Assembly: GCF_002081715.1 (NCBI RefSeq)
Contig: NZ_MUKP01000015.1
Location: forward strand, 1 to 64,000
DNA: 64,000 bases
DNA from: Nocardia donostiensis
GTDB lineage: Bacteria > Actinomycetota > Actinomycetes > Mycobacteriales > Mycobacteriaceae
Direction of reading: 5' to 3'
Below the pieces are notes generated by a model. That model worked only from the letters and a program-made list of their open reading frames with translations, was not told the origin of the DNA and made no database searches. Every line of letters starts with the position of its first letter. The first letter of the stretch is position 1. A program made the position numbers and the translations under genes. Shown here in pieces: positions 11,611-21,845 of the stretch.

Positions 11611-11768
11611 TACCGGGTGATACCGGCAAAACGGAATTCCCACGTCAGGCGATCGCGCGCCCACGGCGGCCCCGGCGGATTCCCGTCAGGGCGGAGCCGG
11701 TTGCGGCGGATGCGGCCATTACCTGGAATAGTTGTGGCAACACGCACAGGACCAAGGCGAAAGCGGGG

Positions 11769-12989
11769 ATGTTGGTGACTTCGACGGACGGTGTCAGCGG
11801 GGCGGATGTGGCGAAGAAAACGCCTGCGCCCAACCCCGACACCCTCGAGCGTGACGTCCAGACCCTGGAAAAGGCGATCTACGAGGTCAAGCGGGTCATC
11901 GTCGGACAGGACCGGCTGGTCGAGCGGCTGCTCGTCGGCGTACTCGCCCGCGGCCACGTACTGCTGGAAGGCGTTCCCGGTATCGCCAAGACGCTGGCGG
12001 TGGAAACCTTCGCCAAGGTCGTCGGCGGCACGTTCTCCCGCGTCCAGTTCACCCCCGATCTGGTGCCCACCGACCTGATCGGCACCAGGATCTACCGGCA
12101 GGGCCGCGAGGAGTTCGACACCGAACTCGGCCCCGTGGTAGCCAATTTCGTGCTCGCCGACGAAATCAACCGCGCCCCGGCGAAGGTGCAGTCGGCGCTG
12201 CTCGAGGTGATGGCCGAACGGCATGTCTCGATCGGCGGCAAAACCTACAAGATGCCCGATCCGTTCCTGGTCATGGCAACCCAGAACCCGATCGAAAGCG
12301 AAGGCGTGTACCCGCTGCCGGAGGCGCAGCGCGACCGCTTCCTGTTCAAGGTGGTCGTCGACTACCCGTCGGTGGAAGAAGAACGCGAGATCATCTACCG
12401 GATGGGTGTCGCCCCGCCGGAGCCCAAGCAGATCCTCGAACCCGCCGAGCTGCTGCGCTTGCAACAGCTCGCCTCGACTACCTTCGTGCACCACGCGCTG
12501 GTCGATTATGTGGTCCGAGTGATCTCGGCGACCCGCGCTCCCGCCGAATTCGGGATGCCCGATGTGGCCGGCTGGATCTCCTACGGTGCCTCGCCGCGCG
12601 CCAGCCTCGGCATCATCGCCGCGGCCCGTGCCGTCGCACTGATCCGCGGCCGCGACTATGTGGTGCCGCAGGACGTGGTCGAGGTGATCCCGGATGTGCT
12701 GCGTCACCGCCTGGTGCTGTCCTACGATGCGCTGGCCGACGAGGTGAGCCCCGAGGATGTGATCAAGCGCGTGCTGCAGACCGTCGGCCTGCCGCAGGTC
12801 GCGCCGCAGGCTGTCGCGCCGGGCGCGCCCGCGCCCGCGAGCGATAACGGTGCCGGTCAGCAGCCGCCCCAGCTCCAGCAGCCGCCCCAGCAGCAGAGCA
12901 GGCCCGGGCCGCAACCCGCGCAGCGGCAGGCGCCGCAGCCGCCTGTCGGGCAGATGCCGCAGGCCGCCGTGAACAACCAGTCCAAGTGA
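11769..12989 (+). CDS. moxR1: MoxR-family AAA+ ATPase
   Basis: 406 residues. Walker A GVPGIAKT (residues 68-75), Walker B LADEINRAP, sensor 1 ATQNPIE and the C-terminal lid domain are all present; the last 60 residues are Pro/Gln-rich and probably disordered. MoxR ATPases act as chaperones together with DUF58 and VWA proteins, which follow with 4-bp overlaps, so the three form one operon (Rv1479-Rv1481 order). In M. tuberculosis MoxR1 interacts with RipA, which fits the adjacent endopeptidase gene. An upstream GGGG is the only visible RBS, so the exact start is not certain. Confidence 0.95.
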   Translation: MLVTSTDGVSGADVAKKTPAPNPDTLERDVQTLEKAIYEVKRVIVGQDRLVERLLVGVLARGHVLLEGVPGIAKTLAVETFAKVVGGTFSRVQFTPDLVPTDLIGTRIYRQGREEFDTELGPVVANFVLADEINRAPAKVQSALLEVMAERHVSIGGKTYKMPDPFLVMATQNPIESEGVYPLPEAQRDRFLFKVVVDYPSVEEEREIIYRMGVAPPEPKQILEPAELLRLQQLASTTFVHHALVDYVVRVISATRAPAEFGMPDVAGWISYGASPRASLGIIAAARAVALIRGRDYVVPQDVVEVIPDVLRHRLVLSYDALADEVSPEDVIKRVLQTVGLPQVAPQAVAPGAPAPASDNGAGQQPPQLQQPPQQQSRPGPQPAQRQAPQPPVGQMPQAAVNNQSK

Positions 12990-13972
12990 CCCGGCCACCG
13001 GAGCCGGGCGCGTCAGAACCGATGCCATCACACGCACCACCGTCGTTCCGTTCAGGAGAGCTGTCCGACCCGCGATTGTCGGCGGCACTGAAAACACTGG
13101 AGCTCACCGTGCGCCGCCGCCTCGACGGCGTGCTGCACGGCGACCATCTGGGCCTGATCCCCGGCCCGGGCTCGGAGCCGGGGGAGGCGCGCGCCTATCA
13201 GCCCGGCGACGATGTGCGCCAGATGGATTGGTCGGTCACCGCCCGCACCACGCATCCACATGTGCGGCAGATGATCGCCGACCGCGAGCTGGAAACCTGG
13301 ATGGTGGTCGACCTGTCGGCCAGCCTCGATTTCGGGACAGCAGCCTGTCAGAAACGCGATCTGGCGATCGCGGCCGCCGCGGCCATCACCCACCTCACCA
13401 GCGGCGGCGGCAACCGGATCGGCGCCGTGGTCGCCACCGGCGAACACCTCGTCCGTATCCCGGCGCGTACCGGCCGAGTACATGCCCAGTCGCTGCTGCG
13501 CAGTATCGCCACCACCCCGCATGCCCGCGACGGTGTGCGCGGCGACCTGCGGGGGGCGATCGAATCGCTGCGGCGTCCCCAGCGTAAACGCGGGCTGGCA
13601 GTGGTCATCAGCGATTTTCTCGGCGATATCGACTGGCAGCGTTCGCTGCGTGCCATCTCGGCCCGCCACGACCTGCTGGCGGTGCAGGTGCTCGACCCGC
13701 GCGATCTGACGCTGCCCGATATGGGCGATGTGGTGCTGCACGATCCGGAGACCGGGCGCACCCGCGAATTCAGCGTGACGCCCGCACTGCGCGCCGACTA
13801 CGCCGCCGCCGCCCAGCGGCACCGCGAACAGGTCGAACAGGCCCTGCGCAACTGCGGCGCACCGGTGCTGACCCTGCGAACAGATCGGGACTGGATCGCC
13901 GATGTGGTCCGGTTCGTGTCCACCCGGCGCCACAGCCTCGGCGCCTCGACCGGGCGGGTGCCACGTCAGTGA
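12986..13972 (+). CDS. DUF58 domain protein of the MoxR operon
   Basis: 328 residues, starting at a GTG inside the GTGA overlap with moxR; ATG 13022 is an alternative start. The core motif YQPGDDVRQMDWSVTAR is the DUF58 signature, followed by a VWA-like fold with VVDLSASLDFG. It is the likely adaptor or substrate partner of MoxR (Rv1480 position). It has no transmembrane segment and overlaps the following VWA gene by GTGA. Confidence 0.93.
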   Translation: MTRPPEPGASEPMPSHAPPSFRSGELSDPRLSAALKTLELTVRRRLDGVLHGDHLGLIPGPGSEPGEARAYQPGDDVRQMDWSVTARTTHPHVRQMIADRELETWMVVDLSASLDFGTAACQKRDLAIAAAAAITHLTSGGGNRIGAVVATGEHLVRIPARTGRVHAQSLLRSIATTPHARDGVRGDLRGAIESLRRPQRKRGLAVVISDFLGDIDWQRSLRAISARHDLLAVQVLDPRDLTLPDMGDVVLHDPETGRTREFSVTPALRADYAAAAQRHREQVEQALRNCGAPVLTLRTDRDWIADVVRFVSTRRHSLGASTGRVPRQ

Positions 13973-14973
13973 GTATTTCGCATTTCACCGCACAGATCTG
14001 GCTCGGATTCCTCGCCGTCATCGCGCTGATCGCGCTCGGCTACATCCTGGTCCAGCGCAGCAGGCACCGCCATATGCTGCGGTTCAGCAATATGGAGCAG
14101 CTCGAGAAGGTCGCCCCGTCGCGGCCGAGCCAGTTCCGGCATGTACCGGTCGCGCTGATGCTGGTCGGCCTGGTGTTCCTGACCATCGCCGCGGCAGGTC
14201 CCACCTCGGTGCAGAAAGTGCCGCGCAACCGGGCGACGGTGGTGCTGGTGATGGACGTGTCGCTGTCCATGGAAGCCACCGATGTCCCGCCGAGCCGCCT
14301 GGAAGTGGCGCAGGAGGCGGGCAAGGATTTCGTCGACGGCCTCACCCCCGGGATCAACCTCGGGTTCGTGACATTCGCAGGTACGGCATCGGTGATGGTG
14401 TCCCCGACGACGAACCGGGAAGCCGCCAAGGCCGCCATCGACAACATCAAACTGGCCGAACGCACCGCCACCGGTGAGGGCATCCACACCGCGATTCAGT
14501 CCATCGAAACCCTGGCCAGCGTGCTGGGCGGGGCAGAAACACCGCCGCCCGCGCGGATCGTGCTGATGTCCGACGGCAAGCAGACCGTGCCCGACGACAA
14601 GGACGTGGACAATCCGCGGCACGCGTTCACCGCCGCCCGGCTGGCCAAGAGCAAGAACATCCCCGTGTCGACCATCTCGTTCGGCACCGAATGGGGTGCG
14701 GTCGAGATCCCAGACGAGGAAGGCGGCGGTTCCCAGCGGGTCCGGGTGCCCGTGGACAACGATTCACTACGCGAGATCGCGAAACTGTCCGGCGGTGATT
14801 TCTACACCGCGGCCAGCCTCGCCGAACTCAAGGCCGTTTACGACACCCTCGAGGAGCAGATCGGTTACGAGACCAGGCGCGGCGACGCCAGCAGACCGTG
14901 GCTACTGCTCGGCATGCTGCTCGTCGCCACCGGTGTGGTCAGCGGTCTGCTCTATCGTCAACGACTGCCCTGA
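13969..14973 (+). CDS. membrane protein with von Willebrand factor A domain
   Basis: 334 residues. Two N-terminal transmembrane helices (about residues 8-28 and 58-76), then a VWA domain with a MIDAS site at D96-x-S98-x-S100 (DVSLSM) and an ILMSDGKQT-type motif (IVLMSDGKQT), and one C-terminal helix (LLLGMLLVATGVVSGLLY). This BatA-like layout is typical of the third gene in MoxR-DUF58-VWA operons (Rv1481). It likely forms a metal-dependent surface on the outer face of the membrane used by the MoxR system in envelope maintenance. Confidence 0.93.
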   Translation: MSISHFTAQIWLGFLAVIALIALGYILVQRSRHRHMLRFSNMEQLEKVAPSRPSQFRHVPVALMLVGLVFLTIAAAGPTSVQKVPRNRATVVLVMDVSLSMEATDVPPSRLEVAQEAGKDFVDGLTPGINLGFVTFAGTASVMVSPTTNREAAKAAIDNIKLAERTATGEGIHTAIQSIETLASVLGGAETPPPARIVLMSDGKQTVPDDKDVDNPRHAFTAARLAKSKNIPVSTISFGTEWGAVEIPDEEGGGSQRVRVPVDNDSLREIAKLSGGDFYTAASLAELKAVYDTLEEQIGYETRRGDASRPWLLLGMLLVATGVVSGLLYRQRLP

Positions 14974-15047
14974 CACTGCTTGACACTGTCCTGCCATGGC
15001 GTTGCTGTGGGATCACACAAGGCGCGTGGTCCCCGCATGCCCGATGA

Positions 15048-15788
<741 letters not shown>

Positions 15789-15900
15789 CCCGCACCTAGT
15801 CACCCGACCACACGAAAGCCGCGCTGACGGCCGTAGTGCGCGGGCCGGCGATCTTGCCGGACGCGGCACACATTCACACTCGAGGGAGAACCGAGAACTC

Positions 15901-16734
15901 ATGAGCGGACTGCTCGACGGCAAGACCATCCTGGTCACCGGCATCATCACCGACGCGTCGATCGCGTTCCACGCGGCGGCTATCGCGCAGGAACAGGGCG
16001 CGAAGGTGATCATCACTGGTATCTCGGAGCGTCTGCGGCTGATCGACCGTATCGCCAAACGGCTACCGAAAGAAGTGCCGCCCGCCATTGGGCTCGATGT
16101 CACCAGCGACGAGGACCTGCGTAAGCTTCCCGACGAGATCCGTCGCCTCGCGCCCGAGGGCCTCGACGGGGTGCTGCATTCGATCGCGTTCGCTCCCAAA
16201 ACCCTGATGGGTCCGGACGCGCTGCCGTTCCTTGACGGCCCGAGCGCGGACGCGGCGAAATCGTTCGAGATCTCGGCGTGGAGCTATGCGGCGCTGGCCC
16301 GCGCGGTGCTGCCCGTGATGAACGAGCGCGGTTCGATCGTCGGTATGGATTTCGATCCTCGGACCGCCATGCCGTACTACAACTGGATGGGGGTGGCCAA
16401 GGCCGCTCTGGAATCGGTGAACCGATACGTGGCACGGGAAGTCGGGTACGCGAAGAAGATCCGGTCCAACCTGATCGCCGCCGGTCCGGTCAAGACGCTC
16501 GCTGCCAAGGCGATCGCCGGCACTGCCACCGATGACGCGAAGCAGCTCAAGCAACTGGACACCTACTGGGACGGTGCCTCGCCGATCGGCTGGGACGGCG
16601 GTGCCGAGGTGGTCGGTAAATCGATCGTCGCGCTGCTGTCGGACTGGTTGCCCGCGACTACCGGTTCGATCATCTACGTCGACGGCGGCGCAAGCCACAA
16701 CACCTGGTTCCCCGAGAACGCGCCGCTGGACTGA
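15901..16734 (+). CDS. inhA: NADH-dependent enoyl-ACP reductase InhA
   Basis: 277 residues. The N-terminus [22 protein letters not shown] aligns directly with InhA, including Ile16, Ile21 and the Ser of LHSIAF (Ser94 region) where isoniazid-resistance changes occur in M. tuberculosis; all are wild type here, with Ala in place of Gly96. Catalytic Tyr160 and Lys167 (YYNWMGVAK) correspond to Tyr158/Lys165. It performs the last reductive step of FAS-II. It has a slightly longer C-terminus ([13 protein letters not shown]) than M. tuberculosis InhA. Start ATG has GAGGGAGAA upstream. Confidence 0.96.
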   Translation: MSGLLDGKTILVTGIITDASIAFHAAAIAQEQGAKVIITGISERLRLIDRIAKRLPKEVPPAIGLDVTSDEDLRKLPDEIRRLAPEGLDGVLHSIAFAPKTLMGPDALPFLDGPSADAAKSFEISAWSYAALARAVLPVMNERGSIVGMDFDPRTAMPYYNWMGVAKAALESVNRYVAREVGYAKKIRSNLIAAGPVKTLAAKAIAGTATDDAKQLKQLDTYWDGASPIGWDGGAEVVGKSIVALLSDWLPATTGSIIYVDGGASHNTWFPENAPLD

Positions 16735-16759
16735 CCGAATCGACCGAGGAGGAGACATC

Positions 16760-17818
16760 GTGGCCCGCGCGGCCCATGCGTTACTGCTGCTGTCGTTCGG
16801 CGGGCCGGAACGGCCCGAGGATGTGATGCCGTTCCTGGAGAACGTCACCCGCGGCCGTGATGTGCCACCCGAACGCCTCGCCGAAGTCGCCGAGCACTAT
16901 CTGCACTTCGGCGGGGTGTCGCCGATCAATGCCCTCAACCGCGACATCCTCGCGTCGGTGACGGCAGAACTGACGGCTGCGGGGATCGATCTGCCGGTGT
17001 ACTTCGGCAACCGCAACTGGCATCCGATGGTGGAGGACACCGTCGCGCGGATGGCTGACGACGGTATCGATTCTGCACTGGTGTTTCCCACCTCGGCCTG
17101 GGGCGGCTATTCGGGGTGTCGTCAATACGACGAAGATATCGCCCGCGCCCGCGATGCGGTGGGCGCCGCCGCCCCGGAAATGGTGAAGCTGCGCCATTAT
17201 TTCGACCACCCGTTACTGATCGAAGCGTTCGCCGACGCGATTCGCGCTGCGCGGCAACGGCTTCCGCAGGAGCGCCGCGACAGCGCGCGATTGGTGTTCA
17301 CCGCGCATTCGGTGCCGATATCCGCCGACGCTGCTGCTGGGCCGCCCGCAGACGGCGGTGGTCTGTACAGCCGTCAGGTCGCCGAGGCTGCCCGGTTGTG
17401 TGCCGCTGCGACCGGTGCCGCCGACTACGATCTGGTGTGGCAGTCTCGGTCGGGTCCCCCGCAGGTGCCGTGGCTCGAGCCCGATATCGTGGACCATCTT
17501 GCGGCGCTGTCGGCGCGGGGCGTCGATGCGGTAGTGCTGTGCCCGGTCGGTTTCGTCTCCGACCATCTCGAAGTGATCTGGGACCTCGACAACGAAGCCG
17601 CCGATAAGGCCGAGGAGCTCGGTATGGCCTTCGCCAGGGCAGCCACACCGGGCACCGACCCCCGGTTCTCCCGGATGGTGGTGGAACTGATCAGCGAGCA
17701 TCTCACCGACCAGCCGGTGCGCCGGCTCGGGCAGGTCCCCGGTTACGGCTGCACCGTCAACGGCGCACCGTGCGCACCCGGCTGCTGCGCACCGCCCGCC
17801 CGCACCCGGCCACGATAG
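16760..17818 (+). CDS. hemH: coproporphyrin III ferrochelatase (HemH/CpfC)
   Basis: 352 residues from GTG 16760, chosen because GAGGAGGAG lies just upstream. It begins [15 protein letters not shown], as in ferrochelatases, and contains the active-site TAHSVP with its metal-binding His. The C-terminus [17 protein letters not shown], with an internal Cys in GGYSGCRQY, supplies ligands for the [2Fe-2S] cluster known in mycobacterial enzymes. In actinobacteria this enzyme inserts iron into coproporphyrin III. It follows inhA by 25 bp (Rv1483-Rv1485 order), so it is probably in the same transcript. Confidence 0.95.
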   Translation: MARAAHALLLLSFGGPERPEDVMPFLENVTRGRDVPPERLAEVAEHYLHFGGVSPINALNRDILASVTAELTAAGIDLPVYFGNRNWHPMVEDTVARMADDGIDSALVFPTSAWGGYSGCRQYDEDIARARDAVGAAAPEMVKLRHYFDHPLLIEAFADAIRAARQRLPQERRDSARLVFTAHSVPISADAAAGPPADGGGLYSRQVAEAARLCAAATGAADYDLVWQSRSGPPQVPWLEPDIVDHLAALSARGVDAVVLCPVGFVSDHLEVIWDLDNEAADKAEELGMAFARAATPGTDPRFSRMVVELISEHLTDQPVRRLGQVPGYGCTVNGAPCAPGCCAPPARTRPR

Positions 17819-17941
17819 GCGGTCGGCGGATCCACCACACTGGGATCGCGGCGGGGAGGCGTCGCGTCACAGCTGGTTCCGATGGACGCAACGAGCAACG
17901 GCGACAGGGAACGCCGTGCCGGTCAACAGGTGTACTCGTCC

Positions 17942-18757
17942 TCAGCTCAGGCCGCGGGCGGCGCTGCGAACGGCGACAAGGCGGGCGGCGCGAATAACGT
18001 CCCACAGTGGGCGCAGCAGGGATTCTTGGGCGGTGGCTGCGCTGGCCGAGGTCGGGGAGGAAGCCGGTTCCCGTTGCGCGACCGTGAGTATCGCCGCCAC
18101 ATGATCGGCGGTGTCGAGGATGCGCTTGGCGCGTAACGGAATCGAATCCGGATAGCTGTGCCGGCAGTAGGCGGCGAGTTCGGCTTCGATGAGTTCGCGC
18201 GGGTCGGCCTCGCCGGTGCCGATACCGGTGGTATGCAATCGCATCAGGGCATCGGCGGCGTCGCGGACGGCTTCGCGCATGGCGTATTCGGCTTCACCCA
18301 GCGTCATATCGGGGCCGGGCATAGGCGGGATCGGGGCGGTGTAAACGGTCCACTGCAGGGTCTCGTCATCGACCCGCTGGGGAATGAGCCCGGTGCCTTC
18401 GGTGCCTGGAACCCCGATGAGCAGACCCTCCCCGGCCTCCACGGCATCGGCGGCGAACGCGGTGCCCACCGGCAGGCCGCGCACATCACCGGGAACGGGC
18501 AGCACCAGCCGCAGTTGCGCACCGGGCACCGCCATCGTTTCCCGAATCACTTTGAGCAATGACATGACCGCGGTGCTCGGCGGATTGCTGTGCGATGACC
18601 ACGGCAGATCGGTGCGTCCCCCGGTGATCGGGTCGCCCGCTGCAATGGTGTGCCGCGGCGCCCAGGCGTGCATGGCCTCGAGAATATCGTCGGGCGCGCT
18701 GCAGCCGGCCAGCCAGGAACCGGCCCACACCGTCAACGTGGCACTGGGAGAGCACAT
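17942..18757 (-). CDS. conserved actinobacterial protein of unknown function
   Basis: 271 residues from ATG 18757; the frame is open further upstream without support. No family recognised. The protein has an N-terminal WAGSWLAG segment with a central alpha/beta part (LRLVLPVPGDVRGLP, then ALLIGVPG-like strands), a helical stretch (EAEYAMREAVRDAADALMRL) and an Ala-rich C-terminal helix. It lies 25 bp after the DUF3097 gene on the same strand, so the two are co-transcribed, convergent with hemH. It occupies the neighbourhood of Rv1486c. Confidence 0.75.
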   Translation of the reverse strand: MCSPSATLTVWAGSWLAGCSAPDDILEAMHAWAPRHTIAAGDPITGGRTDLPWSSHSNPPSTAVMSLLKVIRETMAVPGAQLRLVLPVPGDVRGLPVGTAFAADAVEAGEGLLIGVPGTEGTGLIPQRVDDETLQWTVYTAPIPPMPGPDMTLGEAEYAMREAVRDAADALMRLHTTGIGTGEADPRELIEAELAAYCRHSYPDSIPLRAKRILDTADHVAAILTVAQREPASSPTSASAATAQESLLRPLWDVIRAARLVAVRSAARGLS

Positions 18758-18782
18758 AATCTTCGAGCATAAAGGCTCGCGG

Positions 18783-19631
18783 CTACTCGCGGGCAGCCTC
18801 GTGCCCAGCAGGCTCGGTGACGAAGTCGATGAGCCGTTCCACCGCACCGATGAGCGGTGACTCGATATCGCGGAACGATTCCACCGCTGTGTACACTCGC
18901 CGCCACCCGTCCTGCGGCGTTCCCCAGCCCAGACGCTCGCACACCCCGGTTTTCCAGTCCTGGCCGTGCGGGATTTGCGGCCACTGCGCGATCCCGACCG
19001 TCGCGGGCCGCACCGCCTGCCAGATATCGACGAACGGGTGCCCGGTCACCAGCACGTGCGGGCCGAGACCGGTGGTGAGCTGGGTTTCCTTCGACCCGGA
19101 GACCAAATGGTCCACCAGCACCCCGACCCGCCTGCCCGGCCCGGGCACGAACTCGGCGAGCCGGGAACCGAGGTTGTCCAGACCCTCCAGATACTCCACC
19201 ACCACCCCTTCGACCCGCAGGTCATGGCCCCACACTCGCTCCACCAGTGCGGCGTCGTGCACACCCTCCACCCAGATGCGGCTGGCCGCGGCCACCCGGG
19301 CCCGCAGACCCGCGACCCGGGTGGAACCGGACGCCGACCGGGCGCTCGGCTTCGCAGCGGTAGCCTCGGGCCGGACCAGGGTCACCGGTTCACCGTCGAT
19401 CAGGAAGGCCGCCTCCCGCATCGCGAACAACCGCACCAGCCCGCGCGCATCCTCCAGCTTCACGAAATCACCGTCGTAGCTGCGGTCGAACCCGACCACC
19501 GCCCCGCAGAAACCGCTGGCCGCATCCTCGGCTACCAGATCACGCTCGGCTACCACCCGTGGCACCTGTCTACGCTGGGTGCGCGGATGCCCGGAGAAGA
19601 TGTCGCTGCCGTACCTGTCGCCAGAGCTCAT
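18783..19631 (-). CDS. DUF3097 family protein
   Basis: 282 residues. The opening MSSGDRYGSDIFSGHPRTQRRQ and the later IWVEGVHDAALVERVWGHDLR and VLVTGHPFVDIWQAVRP are characteristic of DUF3097, a conserved actinobacterial family. The segment around EGVHDAALVERVWGDDLR-like residues recalls TOPRIM-type folds, so a nucleic-acid or nucleotide role is possible, but no activity is established. First gene of a two-gene leftward unit, divergent from nfeD (112 bp apart). Confidence 0.85.
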   Translation of the reverse strand: MSSGDRYGSDIFSGHPRTQRRQVPRVVAERDLVAEDAASGFCGAVVGFDRSYDGDFVKLEDARGLVRLFAMREAAFLIDGEPVTLVRPEATAAKPSARSASGSTRVAGLRARVAAASRIWVEGVHDAALVERVWGHDLRVEGVVVEYLEGLDNLGSRLAEFVPGPGRRVGVLVDHLVSGSKETQLTTGLGPHVLVTGHPFVDIWQAVRPATVGIAQWPQIPHGQDWKTGVCERLGWGTPQDGWRRVYTAVESFRDIESPLIGAVERLIDFVTEPAGHEAARE

Positions 19632-19743
19632 GCGCCGAAACTACTGCACCGACCGGTGTTCGGCCGATCGCGACGCAGGTGCGGGCACTACGCAGGTCCG
19701 AAAGCGTCCCGCGAGAAGTGGCGTAGACCGTTAGAGTGGAGGC

Positions 19744-20175
19744 GTGGCCGCAATTTTCTGGCTCGTCGCCGGCATTCTGCTGACGGCGGCCGAGATGTTC
19801 GTCGGTGAGCTGACGCTGCTGATGCTCGGTGGGGGCGCGCTGATCACCGCCGGAATCAGTTTCGCGGCAGACACCTCGGTGGTGCTCGATGCGGTGATTT
19901 TCGCGGTCGTTTCGATAGCACTGATGTTGCTGGTGCGGCCGATGTTGTTGCGCCGCTTCGCCACTCCGCCGCCGACCCCAACCAATGTCGACGCGCTGAC
20001 CGGCAAAACCGCACTGGTGCTGGAACCTGTCGCCGCGCACAGCGGGCAGGTCAAACTCGACGGCGAGGTCTGGACGGCGCGGCCGTTCGACCCGGCTGAA
20101 GAGTATCCGGAGGGAACCACGGTGTACGTGATGAAGATCGACGGCGCGACAGCCGTCGTCTGGAAAGGGCCGTAA
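19744..20175 (+). CDS. NfeD-like membrane protein
   Basis: 143 residues from GTG 19744 with GGAGG upstream. Two to three transmembrane helices occupy residues 1-68 (FWLVAGILLTAAEMFVGELTLLMLGGGALITAG and VIFAVVSIALMLLVRP). A C-terminal OB-fold domain follows (LTGKTALVLEPVAAHSGQVKLDGEVWTARP). NfeD proteins work with SPFH (flotillin/stomatin-like) proteins; the SPFH gene follows with a 1-bp TAATG overlap, matching Rv1487-Rv1488. Confidence 0.92.
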   Translation: MAAIFWLVAGILLTAAEMFVGELTLLMLGGGALITAGISFAADTSVVLDAVIFAVVSIALMLLVRPMLLRRFATPPPTPTNVDALTGKTALVLEPVAAHSGQVKLDGEVWTARPFDPAEEYPEGTTVYVMKIDGATAVVWKGP

Positions 20176-21473
20176 TGGCTGTTCTGATCCTTGCCGCCGT
20201 CCTCGTCCTGTTGGTCGTGGTGGTGGTGTTCAAGTCGATCGCACTGGTACCACAGGCCGAAGCAGCGGTCATCGAGCGGTTGGGGCGGTATTCGCGGACC
20301 GTCTCGGGCCAGCTGACCTTCCTGGTGCCTTTCGCCGACCGAATTCGCGCGAAGGTCGATCTACGGGAACGGGTGGTGTCGTTCCCGCCGCAGCCGGTGA
20401 TCACCCAGGACAACCTGACCCTGCAGATCGATTCGGTGGTCTACTTCCAGGTGACCAGCCCGCAGGCCGCTGTATACGAGATCAGCAACTATATCGCCGC
20501 CGTCGAGCAGTTGACCGTCACCACGTTGCGTAACGTCGTCGGCGGTATGACACTCGAGGACACCCTCACCTCCCGCGATCAGATCAACAGCCAGCTGCGC
20601 GGGGTACTGGACGAAGCCACCGGCCGCTGGGGCCTGCGGGTCGCTCGCGTGGAGCTGAAAGCGATCGATCCTCCGCCGTCGATCCAGGAATCGATGGAAA
20701 AGCAGATGAAGGCCGACCGTGAGAAGCGGGCGATGATCCTCACCGCAGAAGGCACCAGGGAATCGCAGATCAAAACGGCCGAGGGCGCCAAACAGGCGCA
20801 GATCCTGGCGGCTGAGGGCGCCAAGCAATCGGCGATCCTGTCCGCCGAAGGTGAGCGGCAGAGCCGCATCCTGCGAGCCCAAGGTGAGCGCGCCGCATCC
20901 TATCTGCAGGCGCAAGGCCAGGCCAAGGCCATCGAAAAAGTCTTCGCCGCCATCAAATCCGGTAAGCCGACCCCGGAACTGCTGGCCTACCAGTACATGC
21001 AGACCCTACCCATGGTCGCCCGCGGTGATGCGAACAAGGTGTGGCTGGTGCCGAGCGATTTCGGCAAGGCGCTGGAAGGATTCGCGAAGAACTTCGCCAC
21101 CAAGGGCGAGGACGGTGTGTTCCGCTACGAGCCGCCCGCCGACGACGGCGCGACCAGCAAACCCGAGGACGACTCCGACGACGTCGCCGAATGGTTCGAC
21201 ACCGCACCGGATCCCGCGATCGAGCGTGCTGTCCGTGCGGCCGAAGCCACCGCCCGCACCCCTGTCGACACTCTGGCGCCGAGCACACCGTCGCGCGGTA
21301 CCGAACCCTCCCCGCACAAACCGGTGATCCCGCAGCAGGAAGCGTTCCCGCCGAACCAGCCGCCGGAGAACTTCACCGCGTCCGAGGCTCCGCAACAGCC
21401 CCATCCGCCGGGGCCGACCGCTGAGGAGATCCACGGCCGCCCTTGGCAGCCGCCGCAATTCCCACAGCAGTAA
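20175..21473 (+). CDS. SPFH/Band-7 (stomatin-like) protein
   Basis: 432 residues. One N-terminal membrane helix (VLILAAVLVLLVVVVVF), then the SPFH domain (IERLGRYSRTVSGQLTFLVPF, DLRERVVSFPPQPVITQDN). A coiled coil follows, with near-repeats of AEGAKQ and AEGERQSRILRAQGE. The last 120 residues are Pro/acidic-rich and probably disordered, longer than in M. tuberculosis Rv1488. It forms oligomeric membrane scaffolds with NfeD. A strong hairpin 18 bp after the stop ends the unit. Confidence 0.92.
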   Translation: MAVLILAAVLVLLVVVVVFKSIALVPQAEAAVIERLGRYSRTVSGQLTFLVPFADRIRAKVDLRERVVSFPPQPVITQDNLTLQIDSVVYFQVTSPQAAVYEISNYIAAVEQLTVTTLRNVVGGMTLEDTLTSRDQINSQLRGVLDEATGRWGLRVARVELKAIDPPPSIQESMEKQMKADREKRAMILTAEGTRESQIKTAEGAKQAQILAAEGAKQSAILSAEGERQSRILRAQGERAASYLQAQGQAKAIEKVFAAIKSGKPTPELLAYQYMQTLPMVARGDANKVWLVPSDFGKALEGFAKNFATKGEDGVFRYEPPADDGATSKPEDDSDDVAEWFDTAPDPAIERAVRAAEATARTPVDTLAPSTPSRGTEPSPHKPVIPQQEAFPPNQPPENFTASEAPQQPHPPGPTAEEIHGRPWQPPQFPQQ

Positions 21474-21490
21474 CCGAAAACGCCGCTGCC

Positions 21491-21516
21491 GCCCCGGAAC
21501 CCGCTGGTTCCGGGGC
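21491..21516 (+). terminator. intrinsic terminator hairpin after the SPFH gene
   Basis: GCCCCGGAACC, loop CGCT, then the exact complement: an 11-bp G/C-rich stem followed by GGGCTTGTGT. It closes the nfeD-SPFH transcript. Confidence 0.75.
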
Positions 21517-21845
21517 GGGCTTGTGTGCAGGCTCGTCGTCGACGGCTCGTACACCAGTGCTGGCTATCCTGCCCGGTTCGCGAGGAAAGCTGTGCCACAA
21601 GCCTTTCGGGTGTCCCTTTTGCGCTACGTATGAACCTGCGTTCGATCTCGGGTCGTAGGAACTTGTGTGTACGCCGTACCGCGCCGAACGCCACGAAGCC
21701 GAGTAGCCGGGGCCAGTCCGAATAGCGTCTCCCGGGAGGCCCGGTGATGCAGCGGAATTCGGACAGGCTGGCACAAGACCGCCCCGTGCGGCGCGCGGTG
21801 GAACACAATCGGAATCAGCTGGCGAACAAGGGTTACGGGGGGTCG
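21517..21845. other. intergenic stretch with no recognised gene
   Basis: 329 bp between the terminator and the lipoprotein gene. An in-frame ATG at 21744 would extend the lipoprotein N-terminally, but would bury its signal sequence, so I leave this stretch non-coding. It should contain the promoter for the three-gene transport-like block. No clear repeat or operator was seen. Confidence 0.4.
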